Assembly: GCA_026122225.1 (NCBI GenBank)
Contig: JANEZZ010002667.1
Coordinates: 310,001-374,000, forward strand
Direction of reading: 5' to 3'
Source of the DNA: Heloderma charlesbogerti
Taxonomy: Eukaryota; Chordata; Lepidosauria; Squamata; Helodermatidae
DNA: 64,000 nucleotides
A program made the position numbers and the translations under genes. Shown in pieces: positions 24,176-37,414 of this stretch (the first letter of the stretch is position 1; every line of letters starts with the position of its first letter). The notes beneath the pieces are model-generated. The model made no database searches and was not told where the DNA came from. It saw only the letters and a list, made by a program, of their open reading frames with translations.

Positions 24176-25755
24176 TTTATTGAGCTGTGGATCTGGGAGA
24201 AGAGTGTTACAATGTTATTTTTTGTTCGTTTCAGGAAAATAGTATCTTAATTTTTGAAAAGTATTCCCAGCAATTTCATTAACAACAGTAACAATAAGAT
24301 TGTAACCTAAATACAGCTCTGGTTTATGGTCAAAAGTGCTGAGGCATCCTAGAGGCTAATTGACTTTCTGTTTATTGATTGGGGGGGGGGTAGGAGAGAT
24401 TCCTCATAGATACTATATGCCTTTTAATGGAGACGAACACAAAAATAGAAGACCTAAATAGATACCAACCACTCCACTATAGAGTAGCCTCAGTGTGACT
24501 GAGGTAGCTTTCTGAAAATAAGTAATTCTGATTCTGCTAGAGACTATTTGCTGGAGACTAGTGGAAGAAAGAAATTAAGTGCAGATAGGTTTTCAGAGAG
24601 AAGACGGAACTGGGATTTGAGGTAGGAAAGGAAGGGTGAACATCAGGGATACTGAAGACTGGGAACGGACAGAATTATTATGGAGATAGAAACAGTCTTC
24701 TTTCCTGAGCAATGAGCATTACCAAGGCTCTAGTGTAGGTAAAGCATACAATGGTCAAGGAACCGAAGGGATATTCTGGTTAAGTGTACATTGCAATAAA
24801 ATTGCAGCCTATGCTTCTTTCCAATATGTAAACAATTTGGAAGATTTTTCTATTGAGCACTGACAGCTCTCGTACAGATTTTAAAATGCCACAGATCACT
24901 CATATTCTTGCAATTAGTATCAAATTAAAATGTGGTCCTTCTTCAAATGTAATGCAATATCAACTTAAAGTCATACCACAAGAGCGGATGAAAATCAAAT
25001 TTGTTCATTAGAAATGTATTTTGAACAAATTCTTGTATGCAGTTCAGATAATGATATTTCTTAAATCTCTCTCTGCTGTATATTAACAGAATGATCAATC
25101 TAAAACTTAATGCTGGCAAAAATTCAAACTATCATGCATTAATTGTTAATAAAATGTTAGCATTATTTTAAATAATTGTTATTAACTTTAGTTCTATTGA
25201 TGGAATGAAAATACATAAAGACAACAATGATCACTATTTTATGACATTGCAGCAGACTTGATGGCAAAATGTTGATAGCCTCTTGGTGGTTTTGTAAAAC
25301 TGCATTTGGGGAGAACCATTGAAATGCAAAAGAAAAAGAAAAGCTTTACTACAATATACTACACACAGTAAGCTATTAACATCCATATGATATGAAAGTG
25401 CAAACCTTTTACATCCCATTCCTAAGCACACTGCTTGTGGATGCAAGATAGGCTGAAATCAATGCGAATTACTTTGAAGTTACATTTTTAGGGTTGGGGT
25501 GTTAGGATGTGCTTTCATGAATGTAGTAATTGTAAAGTCTGATATAATATGGGGAAATTCTTCTAAAGATTCACATGTAGGAATATAACCATTAGAAAGG
25601 GAAATAATGTAATTATTGTGAAGCTGCATTTTGAAATTGGTAATCAATTCTTAAAATTAAGCTACCAAATATGCAAAAATTACATCATATTTTGACTTAG
25701 CATGCAATGTACATGTTTTCTGCCAATTTATAATTTTGGATGTTAAGTATTTTAA

Positions 25756-25935
25756 GCTGCAATCTCCTTCACACTTGCCTAGGACTAAGCCCCATTAAAC
25801 TCCAAAGGACTTACTTCTGAGTAGACATACACAAGTGCAGTATTACCGCACTACACTAAACATGTCTACTTAAAAGTATGTCCCAATTAGTTCAGTTAGG
25901 CTTATTCCCAGGTGAGTCTGTAAGGGATTGCAGCC
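25756..25935. repeat. Two PSR copies in tandem (copies 8 and 9)
   Basis: First at 25756-25840 (GCTGCAATCTCC ... GACATACACAAGTGCAG), second at 25853-25935 (CTAAACATGTCTACTTAAAA ... AGGGATTGCAGCC), about 12 bp apart. Confidence 0.75.
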
Positions 25936-26964
25936 TTATTTGCTTTTATTTTAACTGAGAATAGTAGTGGCTAAATAGACTTAAGATGGGGGGGGGGGAG
26001 GATATCCTTTTCAATACTTCAGTGAAGTATACTTACAGAAATATTTTCAATACTTAAAACTTTTTGTATCACCTACATCTTAAACACTTAAAAAAGAACA
26101 CCCAGATAGCATCATCTTAAAAATGTAATTACCTAAGATGCAATTTATTTGCTTTGTGTGTTACAGATTACTCTTAAAATGGATTCAGCAACACATCCTG
26201 TGCTTATTGGGTAAGAGAGCCTGTACTACTTAATCACCTCTTTGTCACAAATATAGTATCAATTAAATCAGGTGCATTGCTCTTACTATTCGTAAAATAC
26301 TAACCGTTGAGGTAAAACAAGAAACAAACTCTTAAAACCAAAGATGTCTTTTTCATCCTAGCAGGAGTAAAGAGAGGAAAAATAGAAGGGTTGTATCAGG
26401 ACTGTTTGTTTTTGAGGGGTGGGGGTAGGGGTGGGAATAGATGTTTGCCTGAAGGCCTTTCTTAACAACTTTTCAGTTTGTATTTAAACTGAGGCTGCAA
26501 TTTAACTTAGCTATCCTTTACCTGGGTACAAGGAGCTATGATATAAATAAAAAAGAAAGATACAAAACAAAAAAGAATATGCCATTAAAGAAGTTTGGGA
26601 GGAAAAAATACTTCAGGATCGATGCTCATTTTTGTGTTTATTTAAAATACCTCACACTTTCTCTTTGTCTGCTAAACTTGACCATAGTATTAACAGAAAG
26701 AAATGTAAATGATGCTGTTTGTTTAATACTAGGAAATGAAAGTATAATGGTCAGTCCACACAATGTGGAAGGTGTGACAATTGTGTTTTGCCTGAAGCAC
26801 ATAAACATGCGGATACTGCTATATTCAAACCTATAGTAAGGTTTTATTGGCTTGGATTCAAGAAATTATTTCTATCCAAGCTCAGTTATGAGGTAGACAG
26901 CACTTTGTCCATACAGAAAAAATCCCATGTTGATCCTGTTGTATTTAGGACTGAGATACTGAAT

Positions 26965-27028
26965 ACACATCTACTTTCCAACTGATTTAATGGAACTTAC
27001 TTTCAAGTAAATGTGTGGTTAGGATTTC
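26965..27028. repeat. PSR copy 10 (partial)
   Basis: TTTAATGGAACTTACTTTCA followed by AGTAAATGTGTGGTTAGGAT matches the right half of the family. The left half is lost. Confidence 0.55.
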
Positions 27029-29989
27029 TAAGAAAAGTTACACCAGGAAAAGTAGTCTCTCCCAACCACCCCTGTACATATAAATGAGGAATAGTTTAGA
27101 GCTATACCACATTTGTAGGGTAATTTAAATTGTCTAGTTCAACTTTCACCTGCATTTTTGAATATATGTGGACATTTTGCAGTTGGTATGTACATGGCTA
27201 TATCAGCTGTGTGCTCTCCAAGCTACCTATTAATGTAAATATAACCTTGCTTAAAACTGTGATGGCATTGTTCGAGTCTCCCTTAAACTCTGCCATTTAA
27301 AAGCACTAATTTAACTGGGAAGTTGTTTTTAAAGCATCCATTATATTGTTTTAAATTGCACTATCACCTCAGGAGGCTTTTGGCAAATGCCATTTAACTA
27401 GAAGCACCAGTGGATGAAATAGTTGTTTTCCAAGTAATGCTTCTGTTACGGTAATGCTAGTATCTAATTGTTAATTCTGGCCTGAGATTTACTATAAACA
27501 TGAAACAAGAGTTTTTCTTGCATTAAAAACCTTAAATTAAAATTGTAGCACAGATTTTTTTAAAAAATAGTGTGAGCAAACATTCCTTCAGCAACAGAAT
27601 CTGAAGCTTTACATTTAAGAACTAATTTATAATGTTCTCTATTAGAATTTAGTTAAGTGCTACTTTCAGTTTATATAGAATAATTTATGTTAAAAATTCC
27701 CATATATTATTGCTGTACTAATCTTTAGGAGGAAATAAACACTGGAGATGTGATTTAATGCAATGCACAGCCTTTTTTTGCAGAAGTTCAATAAAGATTT
27801 GGAATTTTGTGATTTTTTTTCTCCAGCAATAAGTACATATGAAAGGAGTCTTTCACCTCCTCCCTCCCCCTCCTCCCACATACACCAAAAAACAAAAATA
27901 AATTTCTTGAGATATCTGTATATATTTTATGTACAAAGTCAAACGTTTTTATTGATGTATGTTTTTGTCAATAGCACTATTTTCCATTTCCCTCTTTTTA
28001 ATTCAAGTGTTTTTAATCTGTTGAAAAACATGTTTAGTTCCCAATCAAGCATCCAAACTCTAAAGCTATTTCAGTATTTGTGTGTCCTAATAAATCCTTT
28101 ATCATCAGTCAGAAGTGCATAGAAAAAACAATCACTTTACTGAGAAGTGAAAGCAATTTGCAATCCAGAAGCAGGTCTGTAGTCAATATCAATTATATTA
28201 AACTGGTTTGGGCAAAATCATCTTACTTGTTTTATTTAGAGTTTTCTGCTGGAAGTGGGAGTTACTATCTCCCAGTCTCAAAAACACGCCCAAGAATATG
28301 TTAATTAATTGTATTGTGTCCCTGAAAGGAACAATCAAATACAACCATTAAAAACAATCTTTCCAGGAATGTGTTATGTTTTCCACTACAGGATGCACAT
28401 TTTTAGTCTCAAATTTACAAATGTGAAAGGCACAGACAGGCGTTTTTGCTTCCACGTACTAATTTTAAACCATTAAAAACCGCGTACTAACGCAGAGAAA
28501 AGCTAAAATGACGGCATAGGCGGGGAGTATCTTGGGAAGCTTAACATTCCGAGCGAATTAAGGGCACAAGCCTCCGATCACTTTTTGTCAGTCTCACTGT
28601 GGCACTTCAGAGTCGGAATGTGATCCCCCCCCCCTTTTTTTACATGGTATTTCTCTCTTTCTCTCTTTCTTTAAAGTGACCCATTTTGCAAGAAGATTGG
28701 GGAAACATTACTGTTTTGGACACAAGAAAGAAAGGCACATCAAGGAAAAACCAGCCATGATGTTAGCCTTGTTTAAAAAAATAATCCTTTCACAATAGAG
28801 GTTTAAACTCCACAAAATATATTGCCTTATAAAAGTTATTTCAGCATTTGAAAGACTTTTCTCAGAGGTATATTTCAAAATTTCTGATTGGTAAATAAAT
28901 GATTGGTAAATAAAGATCCATGATCATCAAGGGGGCTGGGTAAACAATCAGAAGTCTTATGTTAATTTCTTTTCACTGTTTATCTCAAAATGTGGATTTT
29001 AAACTCTGACATGCCCTTTGATGTCATGGTTTCTTATATTCATCTATATTGGTATCTACTAGCCGAAAACTCCAAAGAGACCAAATTTACAAAGAAAGAG
29101 GGAAAACAAAAAGATGCTTCAGCACTGCATCCTGGACAATTACCAAATGTTTTCTCTTTCATGGCATTCTTTAATACTGCCCTGTTGACTTCTTTACCAC
29201 AGTTCAGAACGCCAGTAAAAAGCCCCCCCCCCAGCACAGAAATACAGATTTAAAATTATTGTGTATTTTTAAGTTGGCTCCAGCTTTGTGAAATATTTAA
29301 CAATACTTTTCTCTAGGTGTTTTTCTGCACACACACACACAAAAAGCTTAAAGCATGACTGAAAAAAGGTCTATAAATATATAATATACTGGTGTCATTC
29401 CCTGGTTTCTCCCCCCTTCTAACCAGTCCAGTCACTCTACCCCTCCCCCGACACACTTAAAAAGAAAATAATTACAGACACTTGTTGGATTTTTTTTTCT
29501 AAATCCAAGTTAGTTTATTTTCCTTCAAGTAATTCAAGGTACCCAAAATCAACTCGTGGCAATTTAGTGAAAGTATTTTTTTTTTTAATAACGGACAATA
29601 TTTTATTTTTGGTCTTTTGTTTTTTTAAAAAAACACTTTAGACCGAGCACTTAATATTTTATGTAAAGAAATTGCTAACTTTATATCTGTGAACATTTCA
29701 AGTGAACAAGATAAGATTTCTCAAGTTTAGAACTAAACCCCACTTTCCCAACCCCCCTCCCTTTAACCCCTTCTTTGTTAAATTTAATTATTTCAGCATT
29801 TACTCTTTTTCAAGTTGTTTCCTGCCGCTTTCTCCCCTGCCCCCCCTCTAGAAAGTCCTGTTCTAAAAATTCACCACCAAACAGATGTTTCCCTTTGTAT
29901 CAGTCGAGCGCTCTCCCTGGTGGGGTCTTTGCCTTCGACGGCCCACGTGAGCTACAGCTTTACGGAGCTTTCCTCAGTGAATAGCACTA

Positions 29990-30620
29990 AAGGAGGGAGG
30001 GGGGGGGAGGGAGACCCTTCCACTTATTTACCAGATTGTTTGTTGGAAACCCGCGAGCTGCTGAGGGATGAGAACTACAAACTCGCGCCGTTTCCCAACT
30101 GTGCTTGTGGAAGCGCAACTCAAAATGCTGCTCAGACAGAAGCTCGTCTCGCTCCCCTCGCAGTTGCGGCAGGACAAGGCGAGGAGCCCTCAGCTAAAAG
30201 CGCGAAGGGCAGCAGCTGCGGCGGCTCCCCTGCGAACAATGGGGGCAGCAAGAGGAAAAGGAGCCGCGGCTCCACTTCCTCTCTCCTCACGCAGCCCGGC
30301 CCACTCTTTCGCTGCTGCCTGGCCCTGGCCGCCTGCAACTGAGTGCCTTCCCCCCAACTGCACTTCCTGCCTGAATGAGCCCTCAGCTTCCCGGCGGCGG
30401 CTACCGCCTTCCGCAGCCCCCTTCTCCCGCCCCGCATGCCTGCCGCCCCTTCCTCAGGCCTCGTCAGGCCCCCTCCCATCTCCCCTTGCGCTCTCGGCGT
30501 CCCTCGTGGCTTTTTTCCTGGGGCCCAGCCCGCCTGCTCCTCCTGACTGCAGGCCCGCCTGCCGGCGTAACTAGGCCCGGCTGCTGGCTGGCTGGCTGAG
30601 CTTCCCCCAGAGGAGCAGCT
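29990..30620. promoter_or_regulatory. Smaller CpG-rich block between MLLT10 and SKIDA1
   Basis: GC-rich, CpG-rich sequence flanked by AT-rich DNA. Open frames on both strands (for example 30068-30574 plus and 30132-30479 minus) overlap and look compositional. It is not obviously a repeat. It may be an alternative first exon/promoter for SKIDA1 or a separate noncoding transcript. I see no decisive core promoter element. Confidence 0.45.
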
Positions 30621-31395
30621 TCTTCTGAGCCCTCCCGCTAGCCAGCTTAGTCCTGCACAAGCAGGCCTCTCAATTGACTCTCATTTTGTAAGCGACACCC
30701 ACAAATTCATTCTTTCACCTGCTCGCCCTCAACCTCTCTCATCAAGCACAACGCAAAGGGCTTTGAGGAGGGGAGGGGATTATTGGGGTTGGCTGCTCGC
30801 CAGCTCGGCTCCTCTCTGCCCGTCCGAGGTCCAGGGTTCCAATTAGGACGAGCTGCGAGGACTCCGTGCAAAATCCCTTTGCTGCCACTGCCCTGCCAGC
30901 TGGCCCCAGTCCTGCTTATTATTTCCTCTAGCACTGCCTAGAGGGGAAGCAAGGGCTCTGCACTTTCCTCAAATGCAACAGTATATACTTTCCTGCGAGT
31001 GGCTTATGTGCGACAGCCAAAAACACAAACACACTTAAAAAAAACACTGCCCTCTCCAGCGGTTGCTTGCAGGAAAACGGGATACAGCACCAATCAAAAC
31101 AGGACAAGACCTTGTTATAGAGAGCTTCCGCAATTTCTTCCAACCCTTCCAAATCACTCCCTGAAAGACTGCATCCACAACCCTGTTTGTTTACTCAGAA
31201 GAAGTCTCTCAGAATGGGAATAAAGCTGATTTACTTTTCATTCCCATATGGGTTTAAGTCCAAAGTGCTTCGGTTTAACTTCTTTATGCCATGAACTCTG
31301 TAGCCTTCCCAGCTCAAGCGATCCTAGTTCATATTCTGCAGTACTATTCTGCCTTGCTAGGTCTTGTCTCATTGCTCAGTGGCAGTACAATGGAG

Positions 31396-31462
31396 CTCAG
31401 AAGTGAGCCCCATTTAATTCAATAGGGGTTACTTCCAGGTATGTGAATATAGGATTGCAGCC
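31396..31462. repeat. PSR copy 11
   Basis: AGTGAGCCCCATTTAATTCA, inner AATAGGGGTTACTTCC, right end TATAGGATTGCAGCC. The left terminus is missing. Confidence 0.7.
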
Positions 31463-32061
31463 CAAGAGAGTAATCTTTCCACTCTGTAGGTTTAGCACAA
31501 GATAGCAGACCCATAAATTGCCACCTCCCAAAAGTAAAACCCCATCAATTAAAAAAAAATGAACTAAGATAGCCAAGCCCACTAAGATCTATCCAGAAAA
31601 GCCCTTTAAAATTAACTAAACACTTGTTCTGGTCAATTTCATTGCATATAATTTAATTATGAACCTAAATAATAAGTTAAATTTTGGATTTTTTAAGTAT
31701 ATTTGTTATATTTTGGAAAGGGAGCAGAGGATACTTCTTTCTCCTGGTTTGATATTTACTCAGATAAATGTAAAACTACCTCTACCAACCCATTTTGAGT
31801 ATTATTCATTATTGTGCTGTCAGGAGGTGTTCCCTTTTCATCTGCTGTTAACTGGACTGCTCATGTTACCATTAAAATATGTTTTCATTCTGTTTTATAA
31901 ACTTGATTAAATTCTGACAGCTAAAATCTATTTGCAACTAATCCAGTGTTCATTGTAAAGATGGCCAAACCATGGTATGAGGAAAAAGAGATGTGTGAAT
32001 TAGGGGAAATTATAGGCAATTAACGGGCAACCTGATTCACAGGCTAGTTAAAACGAAGTTC

Positions 32062-32140
32062 TTCTATGTTTACTTGGAAGTAGGGCCCATTGAATTCTGT
32101 GGGATTTACTTTCAAGAAAATGTGCATACAACTATAGCCC
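32062..32140. repeat. PSR copy 12
   Basis: TATGTTTACTTGGAAGTAGG, inner CCCATTGAATTCTGTGGGAT, worn right end TGTGCATACAACTATAGCCC. Confidence 0.7.
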
Positions 32141-34399
32141 TGAACAAATGAATTAAAACTGATCACACAACCTTGCTTATTGCATCCTAAACTCATTTAA
32201 CTGGCAATAAGTCACTACATGTGCTTTGTGCTTTACTACCAAACAACTATCAGAGGATAGCAACCTAAGTCTGAAAAGCACACAACAACCCATTTATTCC
32301 AGAATAATCAAGTGTTATTGATCCAGAATACATTATAGATGGTAATCTAATATCTCAAATTGTAAACTCTTTAGATGCCAGTCATTTTATGGAATTTACT
32401 TCCAGATTATGTACATGGGATCAGAGGGTGAATCAATTTAAACAAAAATATTTAGCATTCATTGGGATCCTGGGTCAAAATTCTGCGGTCCTGTGTATGT
32501 GAGGTGTGTGTGAGAAAGCGAGGGAGAAGAAAGAGAATGAATAGTTTAATTCCACTTAAATATTATACCATCGTGTTTTATTTTTTACATGTGGATAAGC
32601 AGGCTAAAAGTGTCAGAATTCGCTCTTCTATCTGTTTTTGGTCAAGACCTAAGAAGGGCCTTTTAACAGTCCTATGCCAAGCCCAGTTCAAACAGTGTTT
32701 GGCAAAAAGGCAGATTTGCTTGGTGCAGAAAACACTTGTCAGTTATATTCAACAGGCTACAAGCAGCTCCAAATCTCCTTGCCGCCCTGTGGACAAGGGT
32801 CTCCACAAAACCTTTAGAAGGATTTGAGATCCATGGAGCATCCCCGTTTTATTACGTTTTCAGGGCGGGGCGGAAATATTTTTGTTCCCTTAACAACATT
32901 ATTTCGCCAGCAAGAATCTCCCAAGTAAGTCGTATGGTCATGGCTTTGCATTCCTTCGTGTGATGCGGCAATGCGTTTACACTAAAACCTGGCATGTTAA
33001 ATTTCCTCCTTGAAATGCAGTACAATTCCACCTCGCCCTTTGATAGGATTTCTGCCCTCCCTGCAACCTCCCGCTCGTAGGCGGTCACCGTTTGGGGTGT
33101 CTCTTTATACTTCTTACTGCTTGTTTAAAAGCTGCGATTTTGGAGGCTGTCCCCAGAAGCACCTCTTCCCTCCCCCTGGCTCAGAGACCTTTGAAAGCTC
33201 ATCCCCTCGCTGCTTCTACTCTGGACTTTGTTTCTCGTCGTGATCTCCCAGGTTAGAAAGACTTTTAATAAATAAATAAATCACGCAATGACCTGAAGAT
33301 ATTTTAGATGCTGTTGCCATTGAACGTGTATCTGAACGCCAACAATCCTGCGCTATGCACTGAAGTCTGGAGATATGCAAGGCCAGAAAAGAGTGGCGAG
33401 GAAGGGGCCGCCTCAGCTGCTGCTGCAACGTTAGCTCAAGTTATAGAGACCGTCGTTCACTGAAAGACCCAGGAAAGAAGTTGTGTGTGTGTGTTTTTTT
33501 ACTTCAGCCTTCCATGAAGGCGGGGAGAAAAAAAAAAAAAGGAAAACAGATTTTTAAGAGCAAAAGGCAGTGACAGTTCGTGGTGTTCCCGCCTCCTTTT
33601 AGACGGAAATACACAATGAAAACGGTCCTCAGTCTCGGCTCTCTCACTGGCCACTTAAAATATTCTTTTTAAGGAGACGGGGGGGGGTAGACGAGGGGTG
33701 TCATTTTTCTAGGGACGAGGAGAGACAGTTGCTAAAAGCTGAAGGATGAGGAAGCAAGTCACCCACTGACCTGTTTTTGCTGCTCACCACCACCACCGTC
33801 AGGAAAAAGAAAAGCAGAAACAAAGAGTCCCAAACCTTTTGCTTCAAAGGCCCGGGCTTGGGGAAAGGGGGAGGGGGCGACAGGGGTCTATGAAATGCTG
33901 AGTAGGAAGTGCAGTGACTCATCATAATAGAAATATTTCCCTAAGGCAATTCCCTTCAACTAGATTTCCCCGATAATATTGATAGTGGGGTGTGATATGG
34001 GGACTTTTAATTCTAGCATTTCACCTTGTGGAGGGGAAACTTCCTTTCCTCCCGAAGCCCAATTTACCTCAACATAATCCCCCGTTTTAATCTCCCTGCC
34101 TGTACTTTTAGGAACTTCCTTCTACCACACCGCTGTTGTTGCTGTTGTTAATAATCCTGATTTATGACAAGCATTAATTGTGTTCAATAAATGCAATAAA
34201 TTATTGCTGTCGGAAATTATCATTAATAATTACCTATGATAATGTAGACAGTCGCCCCGATGTTGAATACGTGACTTGAAAGTAAGTCCCACCAATATCA
34301 GTGAGGCCATCGAGTCCCGTGTTTGGGACTGTTGTATGAGGAGAGTTATTATTATTGAATATTGTTTATTATAATAATCATCACCATCTCCACCATCCA

Positions 34400-35700
34400 T
34401 AGAAAGGCTCCCCAGGGCTGCTTCTAGCACCTCCCTTGCGAGCGGCTGCCCCCAGCGTCCACGTGGGGAATTGCAGCGGCCTCCCTTCGCCAGGGTCGGC
34501 CAGGCGGCCTGAGACTACAAGCCTCGCGCAGGGGAGAAGCGCAGTGGGCGGGGCCGAGAGGGGCGATTACGAGAGGCTCGAGCTCGGCACGAGCGCGCCC
34601 GGCGCAGCGGATTCTGGGTAAGCAAGTGGCCGAGCGGCAAAAAGGAAATGCCGAGCAGGGGGGGAGGAGGCGGAGAAGGGAAGGAGGCAGGAGGTGAAAG
34701 GTCGGCGGCCTGGAGGCCCCGCCCCCTGCGCGCGGGGAATGAATGGAAGGAGCCCCGACAAGAGAAGCGGCGGCGCTGCATGTTGTTTGGTGCAGCGCCT
34801 TCCGCGCGCGGCTCTCGCTCTCTGCGCCTCCCTCCCTCCCTGCGGGGAAAGCGGGCAGGGATGCATTACGTTTGCGTAAGAAGAAGTTGAGGCCGCTTCT
34901 CTTCAATCTCCTCCCCCTGCTGCTCCCGGACAATGCAGCCGAAGAGGAGGGCTATAAACATGGGGCTGCGCTGCTCTCTGTCCCCCTCGCTGCTGCTGCT
35001 GCTGCGAGGGGGCAACGCAAGCCGGCTCCTGGGGCGCGTCCACGTCGCCGACGGCGGCCCCCTCTCCCGCTGAGCCGAGGGGCTCCTCCTCTGGAGGCTT
35101 TCCTTGCCTGCAAGGGCGGCTTGTCTCGCCCCATTCCTTCCCCCATTCCCCGGCACGACACAAAAAGAAGCACGACACCGAGGGCGAAGCTCTAGACGGG
35201 GAAGCTGGTCGTTTAGGCGCGATGCCTCCCCACAGCAGACGCCCACACAAACCCCCTCCCCGGCCTCGCTGTCTTTCCCCCTTCCCCGCCACCGGCAAAC
35301 GAGCCGCGGGGGGGCCCCGAGTTTTTATTTTCTTTCACTCGGCCCCCATTCTGGCCGCTTATGAGAAGGCAGCTGCGAGATCGTTACCAGTTTTAAATCC
35401 AGCAGCTTCGTTCTTTCCTTTCTTTCTCATCCTTCGCCAGTTTATAAGGTCTTCTCTTACCAAAAAAAGAGTGCTCAAAAGCCGGAGGAAGAACAGACAC
35501 TGCTGCTGCTCGCGGTTTTTGTTTTTAGGGAGGCTTTAGATTTGGGCGGCCAGGACGATGGAGACTGTTAAAGGAGTTTGAGAACGAATGAATTCAGCCT
35601 TTTCCGGCTGAGCCGCGGCGGCGGCGGCGGCGGCGGCGGAGGGTGTTAGAGTCTTTTAGGAGTGATCATTTTTTTATTTAAATCGGCGCGCCTTTGGCTT
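34400..35700 (+). promoter_or_regulatory. CpG island, candidate distal promoter of SKIDA1
   Basis: A dense CpG block with many overlapping GC-rich open frames on both strands, a sign of composition rather than coding. It contains a TATA-like CTATAAAC near 34951, a (CGG)n tract at 35613-35639 and an ATF/CRE-like TTACG element near 34866. It lies about 9-10 kb upstream of the SKIDA1 coding exon, comparable to the remembered span of the human gene. It could also be a bidirectional element shared with MLLT10 or the start of an unannotated noncoding RNA. Confidence 0.55.
35613..35639 (+). repeat. (CGG)n tract in the SKIDA1 upstream CpG island
   Basis: About nine CGG units on the plus strand. If transcribed it would lie in a 5' leader, a class of repeat known to be length-variable. 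Confidence 0.85.
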
Positions 35701-37389
35701 ATTTCTTCAACGCCCCGCTCGCTACACCCTTTCTAAAAGCAAAAAAAAGTTGTGCGAGTTTCTTCCTCCCCTCCTCAGTCTCCCCGGTGCCTTCTGCATG
35801 AGAAATGGAGGAAGAAAATGTAAAACGCTTCATAGGGAGAAGTGGCTCTCTTTGTTCTTTCATTGTTTCTCCCACGAACTGGCGGCTACAAGGCTAAACA
35901 CTTACCTTCTCTCCTTTTTGCTGCGAAATCCAGACGTTCCCATCGGCTGCAAAATACACTGTCCACCTTGGAAAGTGACTAGAAATGTCAGGAGCGTTTG
36001 TATTCCATTCTTTTGCGCTTCCTTCCCTTTTTGGTGCAAGATTAAGTTGCCGAGCACGTTGTTGCAAGCTGTAGCCCCCCCCCCCCTTAGTGAATGGTCA
36101 CGTTTAGGACCCTCCAAGGCCATCCTAATTCTGCCAGTAGAATCGAGGGGTATTGAAGGTCTAAACTTTCAAAAGGAAAGGGGGCCTGCAACGATCCAGG
36201 GACTTGCGAATACACTCGGGTTGGGGGTTTTTTTGCTCGCGCGCTCTGTTTTCCCCCATTGCATTAAATAAGGAAGGGACTTTTCCCTGGTAACAATTTA
36301 ACAAAAAAGAAAGAGTTTGCACTTTACTAGTTAAGAGTTATATGCTAAAAGACAAACCCAGTGTGCATTTGAAATCCACTACCTCTCTGCTTTTGCCCCA
36401 CGTGGCAAAAGTTTTGAATCTTTAAATAAAAACAAATGAGCTGGTTATAGAGAAACAGGGTGGAAAGTTTATGTTACGGTCGTAGGTCGGAAAAATGTGT
36501 CGGAGGAGGAACAGGACCACCGTGTTTTGTTTTGTTTTTAAGAAAAGAAAAGAGGAAATCCGGTTGGTGTAACTTTTAAAAAATGGAATGATCAAATGAC
36601 CCAAAGAAGCCCATTCACTGATTTGTAGATATTCCACTCGATATTTAAAGCCCAGCCTCGCAGGCATTAGAGCCGAAACCTTCCTTTAATCTGATTATGA
36701 TGAGGTTTGCGGATACAATGGATATTTGAATTGATCCTTGTGTCTTAGCAAATGAGATGAATTTTCAGCCTCCTTCGGCTTCCAGGGCTATTACAGATAC
36801 ACGGAAAGAAGGCACTGATTGCCAACCTACTCCCTCTGGGGTCTCTCATCTCTGGCTTCTAGTGGGTCGAAACGAGGAGTATACCTCCCCCGCCCCCAGC
36901 CCCATACTTTAATACCCGGCTGCATACTCCAAGAATTGGACCCGACTCTTTCGCCCGAATAGGTGATGCTAAACTGAAAGGTTTCCCTTTGCCTGCTGAA
37001 TCTCTGTACATGTGCTACTGGATGAATAAACAAAACAAACAAAAATGGAGGGGATGACGCTGGATGTCTGCGTGTCTTTCCTGTCCCTCTTGCGACGCTC
37101 TCCATTTCCTCTTAACCAACCCTTCTGAAAGGTTGTTCTGTTCCATGGGAAAAGAATCAAAGGTTGCAATGAAAACAAAATCGAGTAAATAAGTATGAAG
37201 GTAGAAGGAAAGGTTTTCTTTACCGGTCTTTAATTACCTTGAAACATCCTAGGGTTGTAAACATTCCTTATTTATTCAGCCAAAATGGGCAGGCATTGTC
37301 TTGCTTTTATCACAATCGTAATTATGGTGTCCTTTAAACTGGCTGATAGCAAGAGAGATAAGGGAATGCGCCTGTAGCTTCAGATCAAA

Positions 37390-37414
37390 TCTCTCTCTCT
37401 CTCTCTCTCTCTCT
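37390..37414 (+). repeat. (CT)n microsatellite
   Basis: About twelve CT units followed by a C/T-rich tail. Confidence 0.9.

Larger units (their letters stand above)
21721..34399. other. MLLT10-SKIDA1 upstream intergenic interval
   Basis: No convincing coding exon is visible. The interval is AT-rich from 22 to 29.9 kb. It carries short palindromic repeats (23961-24175, 25756-25935, 26965-27028, 31396-31462, 32062-32140) and a dispersed-repeat fragment at 22325-22500. Stretches at about 27240-28320 and 28400-28720 are free of recognisable repeats and may hold conserved regulatory DNA. Confidence 0.6.

Noticed and set aside
30068..30574. Plus-strand open frame of 168 codons in the CpG-rich block
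   Set aside because: Overlaps other open frames on both strands. Composition explains it.
35750..36271. Plus-strand open frame of 173 codons
   Set aside because: No recognisable domain, and it lies in the noncoding region upstream of SKIDA1. Chance is the simpler explanation.
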